Shown here piece by piece: positions 12,787-25,094 of a stretch of DNA of 64,000 nucleotides. Numbering within the stretch: the first letter of the stretch is position 1; each line of letters opens with the position of its first letter. The translations under genes were made by a program, and so were the position numbers. Under the pieces are notes generated by a model, which saw only the letters and a list, made by a program, of their open reading frames with translations, did not search any database and had not been told where the DNA came from. Source of the DNA: Blasia pusilla. Its lineage: Eukaryota; Marchantiophyta; Marchantiopsida; Blasiales. The DNA is taken from the NCBI GenBank assembly GCA_050084515.1, contig CM114271.1, forward strand, positions 64,108,001-64,172,000. Reading direction: 5' to 3'.

Positions 12787-13125
12787 TTCCATGGACTCTC
12801 CCAGCCCACCACCTCCACCGCCCGTGGCCAACCAACCCGCCACCATCCATTGGCTGCCGGGATGGGTGGTGGTGTCGCGCTCTCATTCTCCACTTGCATG
12901 CGCGGGCAGGGATGTGCATGTACGTTACAGCGCTTCAGTTTAGGTACAAGCACCGCGCCTTCTTGTTCTGAAGCCTTCCATGGACGTTCGCAACCCGGCG
13001 TCCATGGCCAACCAAGCTCCATCCATGGGCCGCTTAGATGGGTGGTGGCGTCGCGCTCGCATTCCCCACTTGCAGACGAGGGCGGGGATGCATGTACGTT
13101 ACGGGGCGCTTTAGTTTCCCTTCGC
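12787..13125. repeat. tandem duplication (period about 176 bp) upstream of the glycine decarboxylase gene
   Basis: Landmarks recur 176 bp apart: CTTCCATGGAC, GGCCAACCAA, GATGGGTGGTGG (12861 and 13037), TCGCGCTC, and GCATGTACGTTACRG. The second copy ends about 280 bp before the start codon at 13407, so the duplication lies in the likely promoter or 5' leader. The copies have diverged. The frames crossing it (for example 12612-13022 and 12850-13434) look like by-products of its GC-rich composition. Confidence 0.65.
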
Positions 13126-13406
13126 CATGGAGCCCGAGCCTCCAGGCGTGGGAAGGAAAGTTGTGGATCCGGTGTTTCCGGATGGACTGAGCGAGATGCC
13201 GCGGGTCCGTGCTTCGGAGCCGAGGCCGAGGCACGGGTTTTGCGAGCAGGGCAGCTGGAGAAAGAGAACGTGGTGCCAGATAATGGGATCGGGAAACTGA
13301 GAAGAGGAGAGCTGTACGAGGGCCATTCAAAGCTCGGGGGACTCTCGGAACATTTTCATCTCGAGCACTCGCAGCAGCGGCTTGAGATTTGCGCCGGTGA
13401 CTCGTC

Positions 13407-16400
13407 ATGGAGGGTGGACGGGGAGCGTCTGTGATGCTGCTGCGAAGGCTTGTGAGAGCTGTCGGTAGATCGAGGAGATTGCCAACCGCCGCTGTTAGAG
13501 ACTGCGCGCTCGCACGATCTTACTCGCATCTCGCACCAGGGAGGGGATTCAGAGCTGCGGTGAAGGATGTTGTCGGGGAGATGAGGCTGCCGTTGGGTGT
13601 GAGGAGCATCTCGCTCTCTGCGCTGCAGCCTAGTGACACTTTTCAGAGGAGGCACAACAGCCCGACGGGCGAAGAGATGCAGAAAATGACAGAGTTTGTC
13701 GGATTCAGTAGTGTAGATCACCTGATTGATGCTACTGTTCCCAAGTCGATTCTCCGAGAGAAGATGAATTTGGGACAGTTTGAGAAGGGTTTGACAGAGA
13801 GTGGACTACTAGCGCATATGAAGAGTTTAGCTGATAAGAACAAAGTGTTCAAGTCCTACATTGGAATGGGATACTACGATACCTTTGTGCCTCCAGTCAT
13901 TTTGCGCAACATCATGGAGAATCCTGGATGGTATACGCAGTACACCCCTTACCAGGCAGAGATTGCCCAAGGTAGACTTGAATCTCTTCTCAACTTTCAA
14001 ACCATGGTCACAGATCTCACAGGAATGCCTATGTCCAACGCATCCCTGTTGGACGAGGGAACAGCTGCAGCAGAAGCTATGGGAATGTGTTTGAGCATCT
14101 CTCGCGGGAAAAAAAAGACTTTCCTTATTGCTGACAATTGTCATCCACAGACTATAGATGTTTGCCTGACGCGTGCTCCTGGCCTTGGTATCAATGCCGT
14201 GGTCTCGAGTTTCAAGGAATTTGACTACAGCAGCATGGACGTGTGCGGAGTTTTAGTGCAGTATCCCGCCACTGATGGTGAAGTTTTTGATTACTCGGAC
14301 TTTGTCAAGAATGCGCATGCGCGTGGCGTGAAAGTGGTGATGGCCACTGATTTGCTCTCTCTCCTAAACTTAAAGCCTCCCGGAGAGCTCGGAGCCGACA
14401 TGACAGTCGGATCTGCTCAGAGATTTGGAGTGCCTATGGGCTACGGAGGTCCACACGCTGCGTTTCTTGCAACTTCTCAAGAATACAAGCGTCTGATGCC
14501 TGGCCGCATTATTGGGGTTACGATAGACTCGAGCGGTAAGCCTGCTCTGCGAATGGCAATGCAGACCCGTGAACAGCACATTCGCCGCGACAAAGCCACG
14601 AGCAACATTTGCACGGCTCAGGTACATGTCCCTGTTCGTGATTGATGTTCGAAAATTTCCTCCCCTTGGTGAAATTCCTATCCAGGTTTGATAGGTGAGT
14701 GTTTGAATGTCTTCTCTGATCCTCTGGGTCTAATTCTCGTCATTCTGTTGCGTGCAGGCCCTTCTGGCAAATATGGCAGCCATGTTCGCTGTCTATCATG
14801 GACCGGAAGGTTTGAAAGCGATTTCTGATCGTGTCCATGGATTAGCATCTGTATTTGCTACTGGCGTCTCAAAACTGAGCGGGATCAAGGCTTCCACTGC
14901 ACCATTCTTTGACACTGTGAAAGTGGCAGTTCCCGAGGGTCAAGCTTCGAAGATCGCTGCTTTGGGTCGTGACCAAGGAGTCAACCTTCGCGTTCTGGAC
15001 CCAAGTTCGGTGAGTTTCCATGACGTGCTTGTATTTCGTCATTTTCAATGAGTCAAGGATTGTCGCGTCATATCATAGAGCATCCCGTTGCGTTGAATGA
15101 TTTGTCGCTTAGTGTGCTGCAGCTTTGCTTTATCGACTCCTTTCACTGTAGACATCAAACGGTTTTTCAAAAATACCCGAAGCATTTCTTGTTTGGACAT
15201 GGAGTCTGAGGAATAGGCCGTATATGTAACGCCGGGACCCTACAAAAGACAGTTCAACTAATTTCATCGGACTAAGTTTTTCGGTTCGCGCGTTGATGTG
15301 TATTCATTACGTCATGCTTCGATGATTCTGGACTACGTAGAATCTGTCGGCATCCCCGGCACTCATGAGAGGAGGAGTTTCTTCATCGTCAGTCTTTATA
15401 TGTCATACCAGGCCACCGTCTTGAGACCCATGCGTCTAACGGCGGACTTCTCCATGCATCTGAGCGATTAGTTGGAGGCTCTCGTGTAGAAATGTAGTGT
15501 AGATTTGCAACTCGGAGCTATACCGCGCCCCTTGCATGTGTCGAGAATAACAAAGTTTCAATTTTCAAGCATGCAGATTACAGTCGCCTTTGACGAAACC
15601 ACTACCCTTGCTGATGTGGACCAGCTGTTCAAGATCTTCGCGGGTGGGAAATCTGTAAGTGGATTTGCCTTCGGTTTAACGTGTTGCGAGGAACAGGTCG
15701 ATGTGTCATCTGATTCGGGGACGTGATTTTTGCGAGTTTGGAGGGGATCGTAATGTTCCTTTAAAATCATGTGATATTTGGCAGGTCGACTTTACCGCCG
15801 AATCACTGGCTCCCGAAGCTTCTTCAACGATCCCCAAGGCATTGGAGCGTACGAGTTCTTACTTGACGCATCCTATTTTTAACTCGTAAGTGAAGGCAGT
15901 TTGGTGCATGAACCGAATATTTCAAATGTCCTTTTACGCAGTGGTTTCTGCGTTGTGATTAGTTTACTGGAGTGTATCCGGAGCATTCAAGTGTGTGAAG
16001 GAATGGTTCAACTCGCAAATGGTCATAAATTGCAACGAATGAATTAAGATTATGTATGTTCTTTTGGAGAACATCGTGGCTCTCCATGTAACGACGTAAA
16101 TTATTGATTGGAAGTAAAAAATTTAACGAGGCGATTACATCAATGAACTCTAATTTTCCGGAACGTCTACTTACAGGTTCCACACAGAGCATGAGCTCTT
16201 ACGCTACCTTCAAAGGATTCAAACCAAGGACTTGTCCTTATGCCACAGCATGATTCCGCTGGGATCTTGCACCATGAAGCTCAATGCCACGACGGAGATG
16301 ATGCCCGTGACATGGCCGGAGTTCGCCAACCTCCATCCCTTCGCACCTACGGAACAGACACAGGGATACCAGGTATTTTTGAGACTTTTAGGCTTCAATT

Positions 16401-19400
16401 GTATGTATCCACTTTGTGCGATTTTTTTATGTTCCTGGCTGTGCTGGATTTTTTTTATCCTTTTCTTCTGATTTGCCGAATCATTCATCAATACGGTGGC
16501 CAAGTGTTAAACATTGGTATGTCTTGCACAGGAAATGTTTAAAAACCTGGGAGATATGCTCTGTGAAATCACGGGTTTTGATTCGATGTCCCTTCAACCA
16601 AACGCCGGGGCTGCAGGCGAATATGCAGGATTGATGGTCATTCGAGCTTATCTTGACGTATGTCTTTTTGTGAATTTTGTCTCTTCAATTTGTGGTGATA
16701 ACCAAGAACCCCGTCAAGTGTCATCGAAAATTTTCAAGATATCCCACTTTGCAAAGATCTGAGGGATTTCAGCTAAGTTTACTTTTGAAATTTGCAGAGT
16801 CGAGGAGAGAAAGACCGAGATATTTGCATCATTCCCACTTCAGCACATGGAACCAATCCTGCTAGTGCCGCTATGTGTGGAATGAAAATCGTGGCGGTTG
16901 GTACTGATTCCAAGGGAAACGTAGATATTGAGCAGCTACGAAAAGCGGCGGAGGCCAACAAGGATAAATTGGCAGCTCTTATGGTAATTGTTAGCCTCAT
17001 TGAGCGCATCAATCTGTAGCGAAATTTGTCAGCCCTGGATTAGTAGTATGTCGTAAGCATGTGGAACTCCAAAGAGAGCCAGTGGTGAGCGAATGGCATG
17101 GATGAGTGCAGGTAGGAATTATGTTGTTGTCTGGGCAAATACGTCTGATTCAATGACGCGGAGAAATGTGAAGTAGTAGGAATTTGGCTGTGAAAGGGAG
17201 CTGTAGTTGTACCCTTGTGATTTCCTTCCTCTTCCCTCTGTCAATTGCGTAAGGAGTACTAGGAGGATTTGGCCTCGACATCGGTCTCACTTGAGAATGT
17301 GTGGTTATTCAGATTACCTACCCTTCAACTCACGGTGTGTACGAGGAAGGTGTGGACGAGATTTGCCGAATCATTCATCAATACGGTGGCCAAGTGTACA
17401 TGGATGGTGCCAATATGAACGCCCAGGTTTGCACTTGCTCGGTTCTGTCCATTTTGAATGATAGTAATGTTATAATCCGGTTTATTTTTTAGTTCTGCCA
17501 TGGATAGAGACAACCATCCTTTGTCCTTCCAGATCTTCTCCTCTGGACATTGGACTTTCGTGTCTGGAGTCGGTTCTCTTTGATCCTTATCAATCTCTGT
17601 TTTGGACCTCGGGAGAGACCTAAGCCGGGGTAGTGAAACGCACAACAGCCTGCCAGAATTATTATTTCCTCACTGCAGGCAACGTACGTTATCGTCTTTA
17701 ACTTGCCTCACGACTCAATTTCTTGTTTTATGCATGTGCAGGTTGGCCTGACTAGCCCTGGACACATCGGAGCTGATGTGTGCCATCTGAATTTGCACAA
17801 GACGTTTTGCATTCCACACGGAGGTGGCGGTCCTGGCATGGGTCCCATCGGTGTTAAGAAGCATCTTGCTCCATTTTTGCCCTCTCATCCGGTGGTGAGT
17901 GACATGATAGCTCTCTTGCTCTGACTTTTGAGTATCATGATCCATCTCTTTCGCGTTGTGGAGCGTTCCCCTGTGGTCTCTCGTACGACTTCGAGTTGTC
18001 CAAACTACTACATTGTTTTTGTTGGTCGGTTGTTCTAAATCCCGAATATTGTTGTCTACTTATTGGATAAAAAAATCGTAATTTGTCGAGTCTACTGGAC
18101 CACGACAGCTTGGTAGTGTGATCTCACTGTTGTGAGAATGGAGAAACAACCACATGTTTGGGAAGGATATTCACGGTACCACAGTTAATATGGGACATGC
18201 ATGGTCGCTTTGCGCTAAACCGACGCCCTTTCTGCTTGACAGATTCCAACAGGGGGTTACCCACTTCCCGAGAAGGTTAATCCTCTAGGAGCGATCTCAG
18301 CTGCACCTTGGGGATCAGCGTTGATTCTGCCGATTTCATACGCATACATCGCTATGATGGGTTCACAAGGCCTCACAGATGCATCAAAAGTTGCTATTCT
18401 CAATGCCAACTACATGGCGAAGCTCCTGGAGGTATGTTGAATGTCTCTCTTCGTGGCACTACGACTTTGCCCAAATTGACCTTATTAGATAGTCTTCAAA
18501 GTCTGATGAGTGCGTGATCAAAATCCAGTATGTAGGGCCTTTTGGAGTCTGCTTTAAAAGAAATTCCCGAATGAATATGCTGGAAGGTGAAACTTTTCTG
18601 TTTGTACTAAGTGATACGGTTTCCTCTTTCGCAGGATCACTACCCTGTCCTCTTCCGAGGTGACAATGGAACCTGCGCCCACGAATTCATCATTGATTTG
18701 AGATCGTTCAAGGTATTATTTATCCCAGATTTCTGTTTTGCACGGCTTCGACAATTATTCCTAGTCGACTCTCTTCGTCATTGGTTCGGGATTTTTCCTT
18801 CACTTGCCCTTGAAGTAAAGTCTCTATAAGAAGCTATTTTAATAAGTTGCGTTATTTTTGGGATTCATAGGACACAGCCGGAATCGAAGCCGAAGATGTC
18901 GCTAAGAGACTCATGGATTATGGATACCACGCACCAACGATGTCCTGGCCTGTACCTGGAACTCTGATGATTGAACCAACTGAGAGTGAGAGCAAGGTAT
19001 ATCACTCTTTCCGAACATTTGGTTAAGTTGGTATCATATAGGTCACATGATACGGGTTATAGAAACTTGGAGGTTTTCGCACACGGCTGTTTAGGGTTTA
19101 CATTCCAACTTAGCAAATCTTACGGTGAAACGATTGCGGAGAGGAAGAGCGATTTTTGCGTATCCTCTAGTTTGAATGGAAACCGGGAATGGGAAGAAAT
19201 TATATTTTGGTGCCCTATTCTACCCAGATCAGTCACTTCAGACGTCACATCTGGGTTTACGAGTCTATTAGTTCTCGACCAGCGCGATTCATGAACGTTA
19301 TTGCTGACTAAATTTCATGACTCTGTCCGTCTGCGATTTGTCGACAATCAGGGTGAGCTGGATAGATTCTGCAATGCTCTCATTTCTATCAGGGAGGAGA

Positions 19401-19938
19401 TCAGACAAATCGAAGATGGCAGGGCAGATCCCAAAGTGAATGTTCTCAAGGTAACCACGCGATAAAGATCTTCGGTTTGGGTAGTAGTGGATTTCTCATG
19501 CAGTGTCCTCCCACTTGGGATTGCAATGATTTCTCCAGGCTCGTGATTGAGACAGACTTAAACGCGATCATGTCTGCCCACAAGTTTTCTTTACTGACAT
19601 ATTATGCCAACGTTTCGGCTTTCAGGGTGCACCTCACACTGCGGCCGCGGTGCTAGCAGATGAGTGGACTAGTCCATACTCTCGGGAATCTGCGGCATTC
19701 CCTGCACCTTGGGTGAAAGCTTCCAAGTTCTGGCCAACAACAGGTACTTGCCCCTCTCCCACCTTGTTCGACTCCTTTATGTTTTGGACGACTTGATTTT
19801 AGACAAGGCTTTATTCATTTTGCTTACTGGATTCCTCATGTGCATGCAGGGCGTGTCGACAATGTGTATGGTGACCGACACCTTGTATGCACACTTCAAC
19901 AAGAGAACGGGGTTGAAGAGGTAGCAGCCGCGGCTTAG
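13407..19938 (+). CDS. GLDP: glycine dehydrogenase (decarboxylating), P-protein, mitochondrial; 15 exons
   Basis: PLP-dependent P-protein of the mitochondrial glycine cleavage system: it decarboxylates glycine and passes the aminomethyl group to lipoylated H-protein, the main CO2-releasing step of photorespiration. Exons, all GT-AG, are 13407-14621, 14758-15009, 15577-15654, 15785-15885, 16177-16372, 16532-16657, 16798-16983, 17313-17426, 17742-17894, 18243-18431, 18635-18712, 18871-18996, 19352-19450, 19626-19743 and 19850-19938. Joined they give 1039 residues, the normal plant length, with no stop or frameshift. Residues 1-60 are Arg-rich and acid-poor, like a mitochondrial presequence, and the mature part begins near [15 protein letters not shown]. 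The PLP lysine is in [18 protein letters not shown] (exon 9, about Lys776). Other family blocks are [30 protein letters not shown] and [16 protein letters not shown]. The ATG at 13434 (MLLRRL) is an alternative start. Exon ends rest on splice consensus plus family alignment from memory, and all phases agree. Confidence 0.96.
16470..16507 (+). repeat. 38-bp exact copy of exon 8 sequence inside intron 5 of the GLDP gene
   Basis: These 38 bases are identical to 17360-17397, the part of exon 8 coding for [12 protein letters not shown]. They sit 25 bp before the acceptor of exon 6 (16531/16532). Neither flank is shared, so it is a short templated duplication rather than a duplicated exon. It is not in the spliced reading frame proposed for the gene. 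Confidence 0.9.
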
Positions 19939-21440
19939 AACACGAAACGCCGCGAATACAGAAATGCTGCGTGTACAACACGGTGAATGGCGTTAAGAAG
20001 TTATGCATACCATAAATGTACAGCCATTGCAACGGTTATGTATTTAGACACGTCGTTAGGCAGCAGTACAAATGCATAAACAAGGCTGTTTGTACATTAC
20101 GGATCAGAAGGATGCTTCTTGTTTTAGATAATTCTCCCGCTCCTACCAGAAGAACAGGCGTATATAGCACACTTTATCTGTCCGGAAGCCCTGGAGAGGA
20201 ATTGGGCGGGAATACAAGCTGGGACCTGACCTGCCAAATCCTGGTTTTGTGGTGGGGGCAATGTCTGTCAATACAAAGCGTATGGACCAAAGCTAATAGA
20301 CCAACATCTGGTGATTTCACCACTGTCGCAGTTCATTGCTTTCACGGACTTAACGAAGAGTTGCGGTTTGAGATCTGCTTGCAGGGTTAGGAGATCTTGT
20401 ATGCAGATCAACTTGTTGTACAGGATTCCAAAAGAAGGATTGTATCTGAAGCTTGTATGTAAATCCTAAATATTAAATACAGCTCAATTGATTCATTCTG
20501 AGGCAAAGGGTGTATTTTGTCTAGATTCAGTTTTAATGGTGATCATACGCGATTTTGGCCAAAATTCTCCTCTCGAGTGGCGCCAGCATTAGGACATACA
20601 TTTCATTCCCTGTGTGCGGACCAACTTCTTGTGTTAAATTCCAAAATAAGGGTTTAATTTGCGCTTGTATCCAATACTGCTCATTAGATTCATTCCGGAT
20701 TTAAGGCACAATCCCGTCAAAGTCCTTGTATCCTTAGTAGTCCTATCATCAGCATATACATTTTAGTCCACGTTCCTGGGTAGACGGCTTATGGGAAGTC
20801 TGATTGTCGTCCAGCTTGAGTCACTGAACACTTTATTTCATCTGCTGGATTAGCTATTTTGGCGCGATTCAGTGAAACCGACCATAATTTGGATATCCAT
20901 AGAGGATCTGCTACAGGTCTTACTATCTTTTCCAGTGCTTTCGGCGTTTCCATCCAACTCGAACATCTGTCTTTATCTCTGTCAAAAGATGTGTCGCTGA
21001 TGAAGGAAACTTGCCCTATGATACAGATGCGCAAGAGCAAAATAAACAATGTCACCTGAAGTATGGCCTGACGGCTTGTCTTGTCTCGTGGAGGGCCGGC
21101 CACTGAGGAAAAATGTGGAGGGTAGTGGAGAAACGAGAACACCATGTGTACAGTTTTGGTGAATGGTAGAAGAGGGTAATACTCGACATCAGGGAAGAAG
21201 TGAACCAAGGATGCCTGCTCTTGTCCACCCTCTTCAATAGTTTTGTGAAGTACGTCTTGGAGGCATAACGACTCCGTTGTTGCCCTGATGCATACCGATA
21301 ACTGTGGTAGCCTCGAGGAAGGGGGAGAAAAGCTTCACGACATGTTATCACTCGCCAACTTTCTTGTGCGACATACAGGCCACAGAGGCAAATGTGTCAC
21401 CGGGTAGTGATGATATTCAAGGAGGAGAACCAAAACCACC
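19939..21440. other. 3' flank of the glycine decarboxylase gene, no further gene recognised
   Basis: The first few hundred bases are the likely 3' UTR; AT-rich candidate poly(A) regions occur near 20465 (CTAAATATTAAATACA) and 20640. The frames at 20016-20390 and 20789-21208 match no family I recognise. Confidence 0.4.
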
Positions 21441-21537
21441 ATTGCTATCCAAGAAGAACAGGGGTTTTGGATTGTAGTTGAGGACATTCTTGAATTGCAC
21501 GATACATGAATATGTTGCTTGTGTGCGGGTTGCTAAG

Positions 21538-21750
21538 AATACATGTCTTTTTATCTACGTGTCTCTCACTCTCTCTTCCTCTCAAACAAAATATATGTCC
21601 CCATTCTTGTTGTGTAACCCTCTCAAATCCCATCATAGACTAGGAATACATGTCTTTTTATCTACGTGTCTCTTACTCTCTCTTCCTTTCAAGCAAGATA
21701 TATGTCCCCATTCTTGTCGTGGAACCCTCTCAAATCCCCATCAAACACTA
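21538..21750. repeat. two-copy tandem repeat, period 107 bp
   Basis: AATACATGTCTTTTTATCTA recurs at 21538 and 21645, with the following ~100 bp nearly the same in both (TCTCTTCCT, ATATATGTCCCCATTCTTGT, AACCCTCTCAAATCCC). It lies just beyond the 3' limit of the reversed integrase relic. Confidence 0.8.
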
Positions 21751-21799
21751 GTCTGATTGACCACATCATAATACACACAATATCCATCACAAGCCTACA

Positions 21800-22720
21800 T
21801 ATACCATTCCTAAGGTGGGGTCCTTTATCCCATCAATGTTTGAGAGGTGTCATGATGCACACTTAAGCACAAGATCCATCCAAACCATGCCATGATGTCC
21901 CTCTAGCAAGAGAATATATGATGAATGATACCTCACATATATACTCTCTGAATGGTGCGCCCTTTTCGTAAGGTCCAATGTCATTAGGGAAATCTATTGT
22001 AGGTAGACAAAGTTTCCGTGATGGAACCTTTGCATTGTTGAACGATACCCTCCTCCTCCTTGAATAATTGCATACCTCAATGTATCTCGATGGTGTGCAA
22101 TACTTGAGTTCTCAAACACCATCGGCATGACTTGTTGAAATGTCTTGCCCCATTGAAAAAAATACTCATCCATACAATTAGGTCATCCTTACTCAATACC
22201 TCACCATCATTACAAAGAATGGGCCCATGTAAGTCTAGCTATTATTGATAGAGTAGAAAATAGGGTGAAAAGGATACTAAAGATGCTTTTCTGACTAAAT
22301 TAGTAGCTAACTACCAACCAGGATAATTCGAGGTCCCAATCTCCTAGGTAATCCCATACTTGCGCAAAATTATCTCCAATACGTAGACAACTCTTTTGGC
22401 TAGACTATTTGCCTCAAGATAATCTTAAGATTCTATAATGATTAATCAACATTTGATCACATTAAGCTTGAAATTCCCCATGAAACATATGAAATATGGT
22501 CCTCTAGTTGGTTAACATCTTTGTTGGTGCGCCATCCCCACTCAATACACTATCCAAGAATATTTACACTACTCCCTCACTTACTTTATGTGGTAATACA
22601 ACCAAGTCTATCAACGTCAAAAAATGGGCGATCATAGCCAATACATATCAATTGTGACAATTTGTCAAAGGTAAAAGTTTGGCCAAATCCAAACTTCATT
22701 GATAATCTAAACACATGATT
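21800..22720 (-). pseudogene. integrase relic of the methyltransferase-family Ty3/gypsy element
   Basis: Read on the minus strand, this aligns step by step with 34.14-34.98 kb. The start (SMKFGFGQTFTFDKLSQ, from about 22705) corresponds to WSLDFVGPLPLSGIHSR. Next come TTGATAGACTTG...GAGGGAG and the block TTGCGCAAGTA...GGAGATTGGGACCT near 22370. The C-terminal part has a GAGGAGGAGGGTATCG match near 22055, then ACATTGGA and TAGAGGG near 21980-21890. Many stops and small indels. It joins LTR sequence directly at about 22720, so gag to RNase H have been lost. Confidence 0.55.
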
Positions 22721-22734
22721 GATAAGAAGTGTCT

Positions 22735-22883
22735 TGCGCATACATATCGCTATACAACATACATCATCGTTACTATTTATACATATATAAAGATAAGATA
22801 TCATACTCACTCATGACATCTACACATATAGATGATCATGTACAAAACTATCTCCAATTAAGTTTAGGGATCAAAGCTTTCCA

Positions 22884-22982
<99 letters not shown>

Positions 22983-23160
22983 ATGAAAGGCTCGGGTTAT
23001 TTATAAGGCAAAGAGGATGATAGCTTTACCGCCTCATGGAAAGAGGTTCAACAAAGGGAGAATAAGCTCCCAAGATCTCTCTCCTTGAGTAAATCCCTTC
23101 CCTCTCCCCAAGTTCTCTCTCTAGTAACATGTGCACGTTGGTCAACTCTTGAACCCGAAC
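22735..23160 (-). repeat. LTR of the methyltransferase-family element, carrying a (TC)n microsatellite
   Basis: In minus orientation it shares ordered blocks with the LTRs at 39399-40070 and 51270-51690: TTGTTGAACCTCTT...CATGAGGCGGT (near 23050-23030), TTGGAGATAGTTTTGTAC (near 22855), ATGTCATGAGTGAGTATG (near 22815) and GTATAGCGATATGTATGCGC (near 22745-22735). The microsatellite at 22886-22978 lies between the second and first thirds. Confidence 0.6.
22886..22978. repeat. (TC)n microsatellite, about 46 units
   Basis: An uninterrupted TC/CT run of about 93 bp within the LTR remnant above. Frames through it are artefacts. Confidence 0.97.
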
Positions 23161-23409
23161 CTAGGCTACTTGGTTAAAGCGATTTTTCCTAAATGGAAAG
23201 TTAACTCTACTCAAAAAAAGGTCTTACTAAAAATATCAAAATGATAAGTTCTTCAATAACACTCCAAATGAGTCAAGAATAGGGATTAATTGTATACCCA
23301 CATTATCCTAGTCCTCAATAGTTGATCCATTAACTCCTCGGACTAATCTCCAACCTCTCTGGATACGCTTCACATATACTTGTTATTTTGCTATAAGAAA
23401 TTTGATACA

Positions 23410-23900
23410 GTTTTTGGTTATGCACAACGCTACCTAACATACATCATTGTCACCATTTATATACACATAAAGATAAAACACTATAATCTCTCATGACATC
23501 TACACCATGGTTGCACAAAAATGGAAATTTTTGTCCCTATGACAAAGATGGACAGAAAAGTCTAAAGCATTCCATGGATATGGATTGCAAGAGGTGGGGC
23601 ACACACTTATAGCTTATGGTGGAAAGCAAGGTGGGGGCACATGGGGCAATAAGGGAGGAAGGAGTGGAGATTGGGGGATGAAGAAACGAGAAAGTGCGGT
23701 ACATGGAGGCAAGTGGTAGGAATGAGAAAGAAGGGGAAGGTGGGGCCTACATGGACAAGTCCTTCCATAAGACAGATGTAATTCCTCAGATATGGACATG
23801 TTTGCGGACACATAATTTATCCACATGCAACCTTGATCTACACACATAGACGATGATGTGCAAAAGTATCTCCAATCATCCCCCTGGCTTGTGATTTGAT
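23410..23900 (-). repeat. second partial LTR of the same family, split by a MITE
   Basis: 23417-23505 and 23836-23880 together repeat 22750-22860 (ACATACATCAT, CACATAAAGATA, CATGACATCTACAC, then GATGATGTGCAAAAGTATCTCCAAT). They are interrupted by the 330-bp insertion at 23506-23835. Confidence 0.6.
23506..23835. mobile_element. hAT-like MITE with 8-bp target duplication
   Basis: It starts CATGGTTGCA and ends TGCAACCTTG, imperfect terminal inverted repeats. The direct repeat ATCTACAC lies on both sides (23498-23505 and 23836-23843). The paralogous LTR at about 22817 has ATCTACAC once with nothing inserted, giving an empty site. An 8-bp duplication is characteristic of hAT transposons. At 330 bp with no transposase it is non-autonomous. 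The same CATGCAACCTTG end recurs near 42497, 56864 and 57104. Confidence 0.75.
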
Positions 23901-24600
23901 TCCTTCAACTCTAGATAATTATCTATCCCTACCTACCATAATATACATTGCTATAATGCTAAGAGGAGAAAATTTTAAGTTCTCATGTGGCCTGATCATT
24001 AATCGCATTATTTTCATTCATATGACCAATGCGAGTATGGATCTATCACTACCTCTCTCTATGTAATCACGATGACTACCTCCATCTTTGCAACCTTGCA
24101 TGCTAGCAGTGATCCTTATAGAACAATCTTGATAGGGATCCATCTACTCCTAAAGCCTCCTCCACACTCGGCATTGGGTCCTCTCTCTCCAGTGGTTCCA
24201 AGTGTAGACACAATTATACTATTAGAAGCTCTTTACTCTCCTTCAAGTGATGATGCACCATCGTTTATGGAAGACTATATAAGAGATCTTGACTTGGAAC
24301 TTGACTTGGGAGATTTTCACGAGGGCTTTTCTTCATACTCCTCACTTATGAGGAGACGGGCTATCATGCATGGTTTTTTAGCATCTTCTTGATTGCTTTC
24401 TCTTGGAAAATTCTATATGTGGCTTTATCTCTCTATAGAAGGTGGGTATAGATATTGAAAAAATTCATCTACCACGCTCTATCTCTAGGCTCTTGTAGGC
24501 TTGTCATTTATTGGCTATAGATAAGCCTTCGTCTAAAATTGGCCTTTTTGTTATTGGGAGGTTTCGTACCGCTTGGCTAGTCGATTCCTCTACTTGTAGT
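23900..24600. other. unassigned stretch with one short open frame
   Basis: The frame at 24072-24392 (plus, 106 codons) has an acidic segment DYIRDLDLELDLGDFHEGF that looks more like protein than chance, but I recognise no family and see no flanking signal. It may be part of a decayed element. Confidence 0.25.
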
Positions 24601-25094
24601 TTTATCCTCACTTAAGCGCCCATTTATTTCCACATTAATTTGGAGTGGCTACCCCTTTGGTGGTTCAGCTTGTGGTTTATGGAATACACTCCATTCTTGA
24701 TATTCATCCAGAGCAATTCAAGTTAATATGGCTTCAACATTCAATTTAGTTTCTCATGTGGCCATATTCGAGGAGTTGCGCTCTGGAATAGAATAACTTG
24801 CAAGTCTCATTCTATTTTTTTCACTCCTTCTATGCCTATATATAATATGCCAATTATCTATTCTTATCATGCTACTTCCAGAGATATAGTATTCTCCAAT
24901 CAACTTGTAGTACGTGTCAAGGTGATCCTAGATATCCATCTTGTAGTAGATACCCATACGCCTTATGCCGAATCTCCTTGAAGTCTCCACCCTCCGTCTC
25001 TTTGGAGAGTGCTTAAATAGCCCCCAATTTCTCTTAACCTGCCTTCATACAAATTCTCTTTGAAGGCTAGAACATCCTCTATGCCACCTTCTTC

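Noticed and set aside
12612-13434. Frames of 136 and 194 codons just before the glycine decarboxylase start
   Set aside because: They lie in a GC-rich tandem duplication on both strands, overlap each other and match no family; more likely promoter or leader DNA.
14752-19924. Numerous short frames within the glycine decarboxylase gene
   Set aside because: They are exon pieces extended into introns, or antisense shadows; the spliced 15-exon model accounts for the coding signal.
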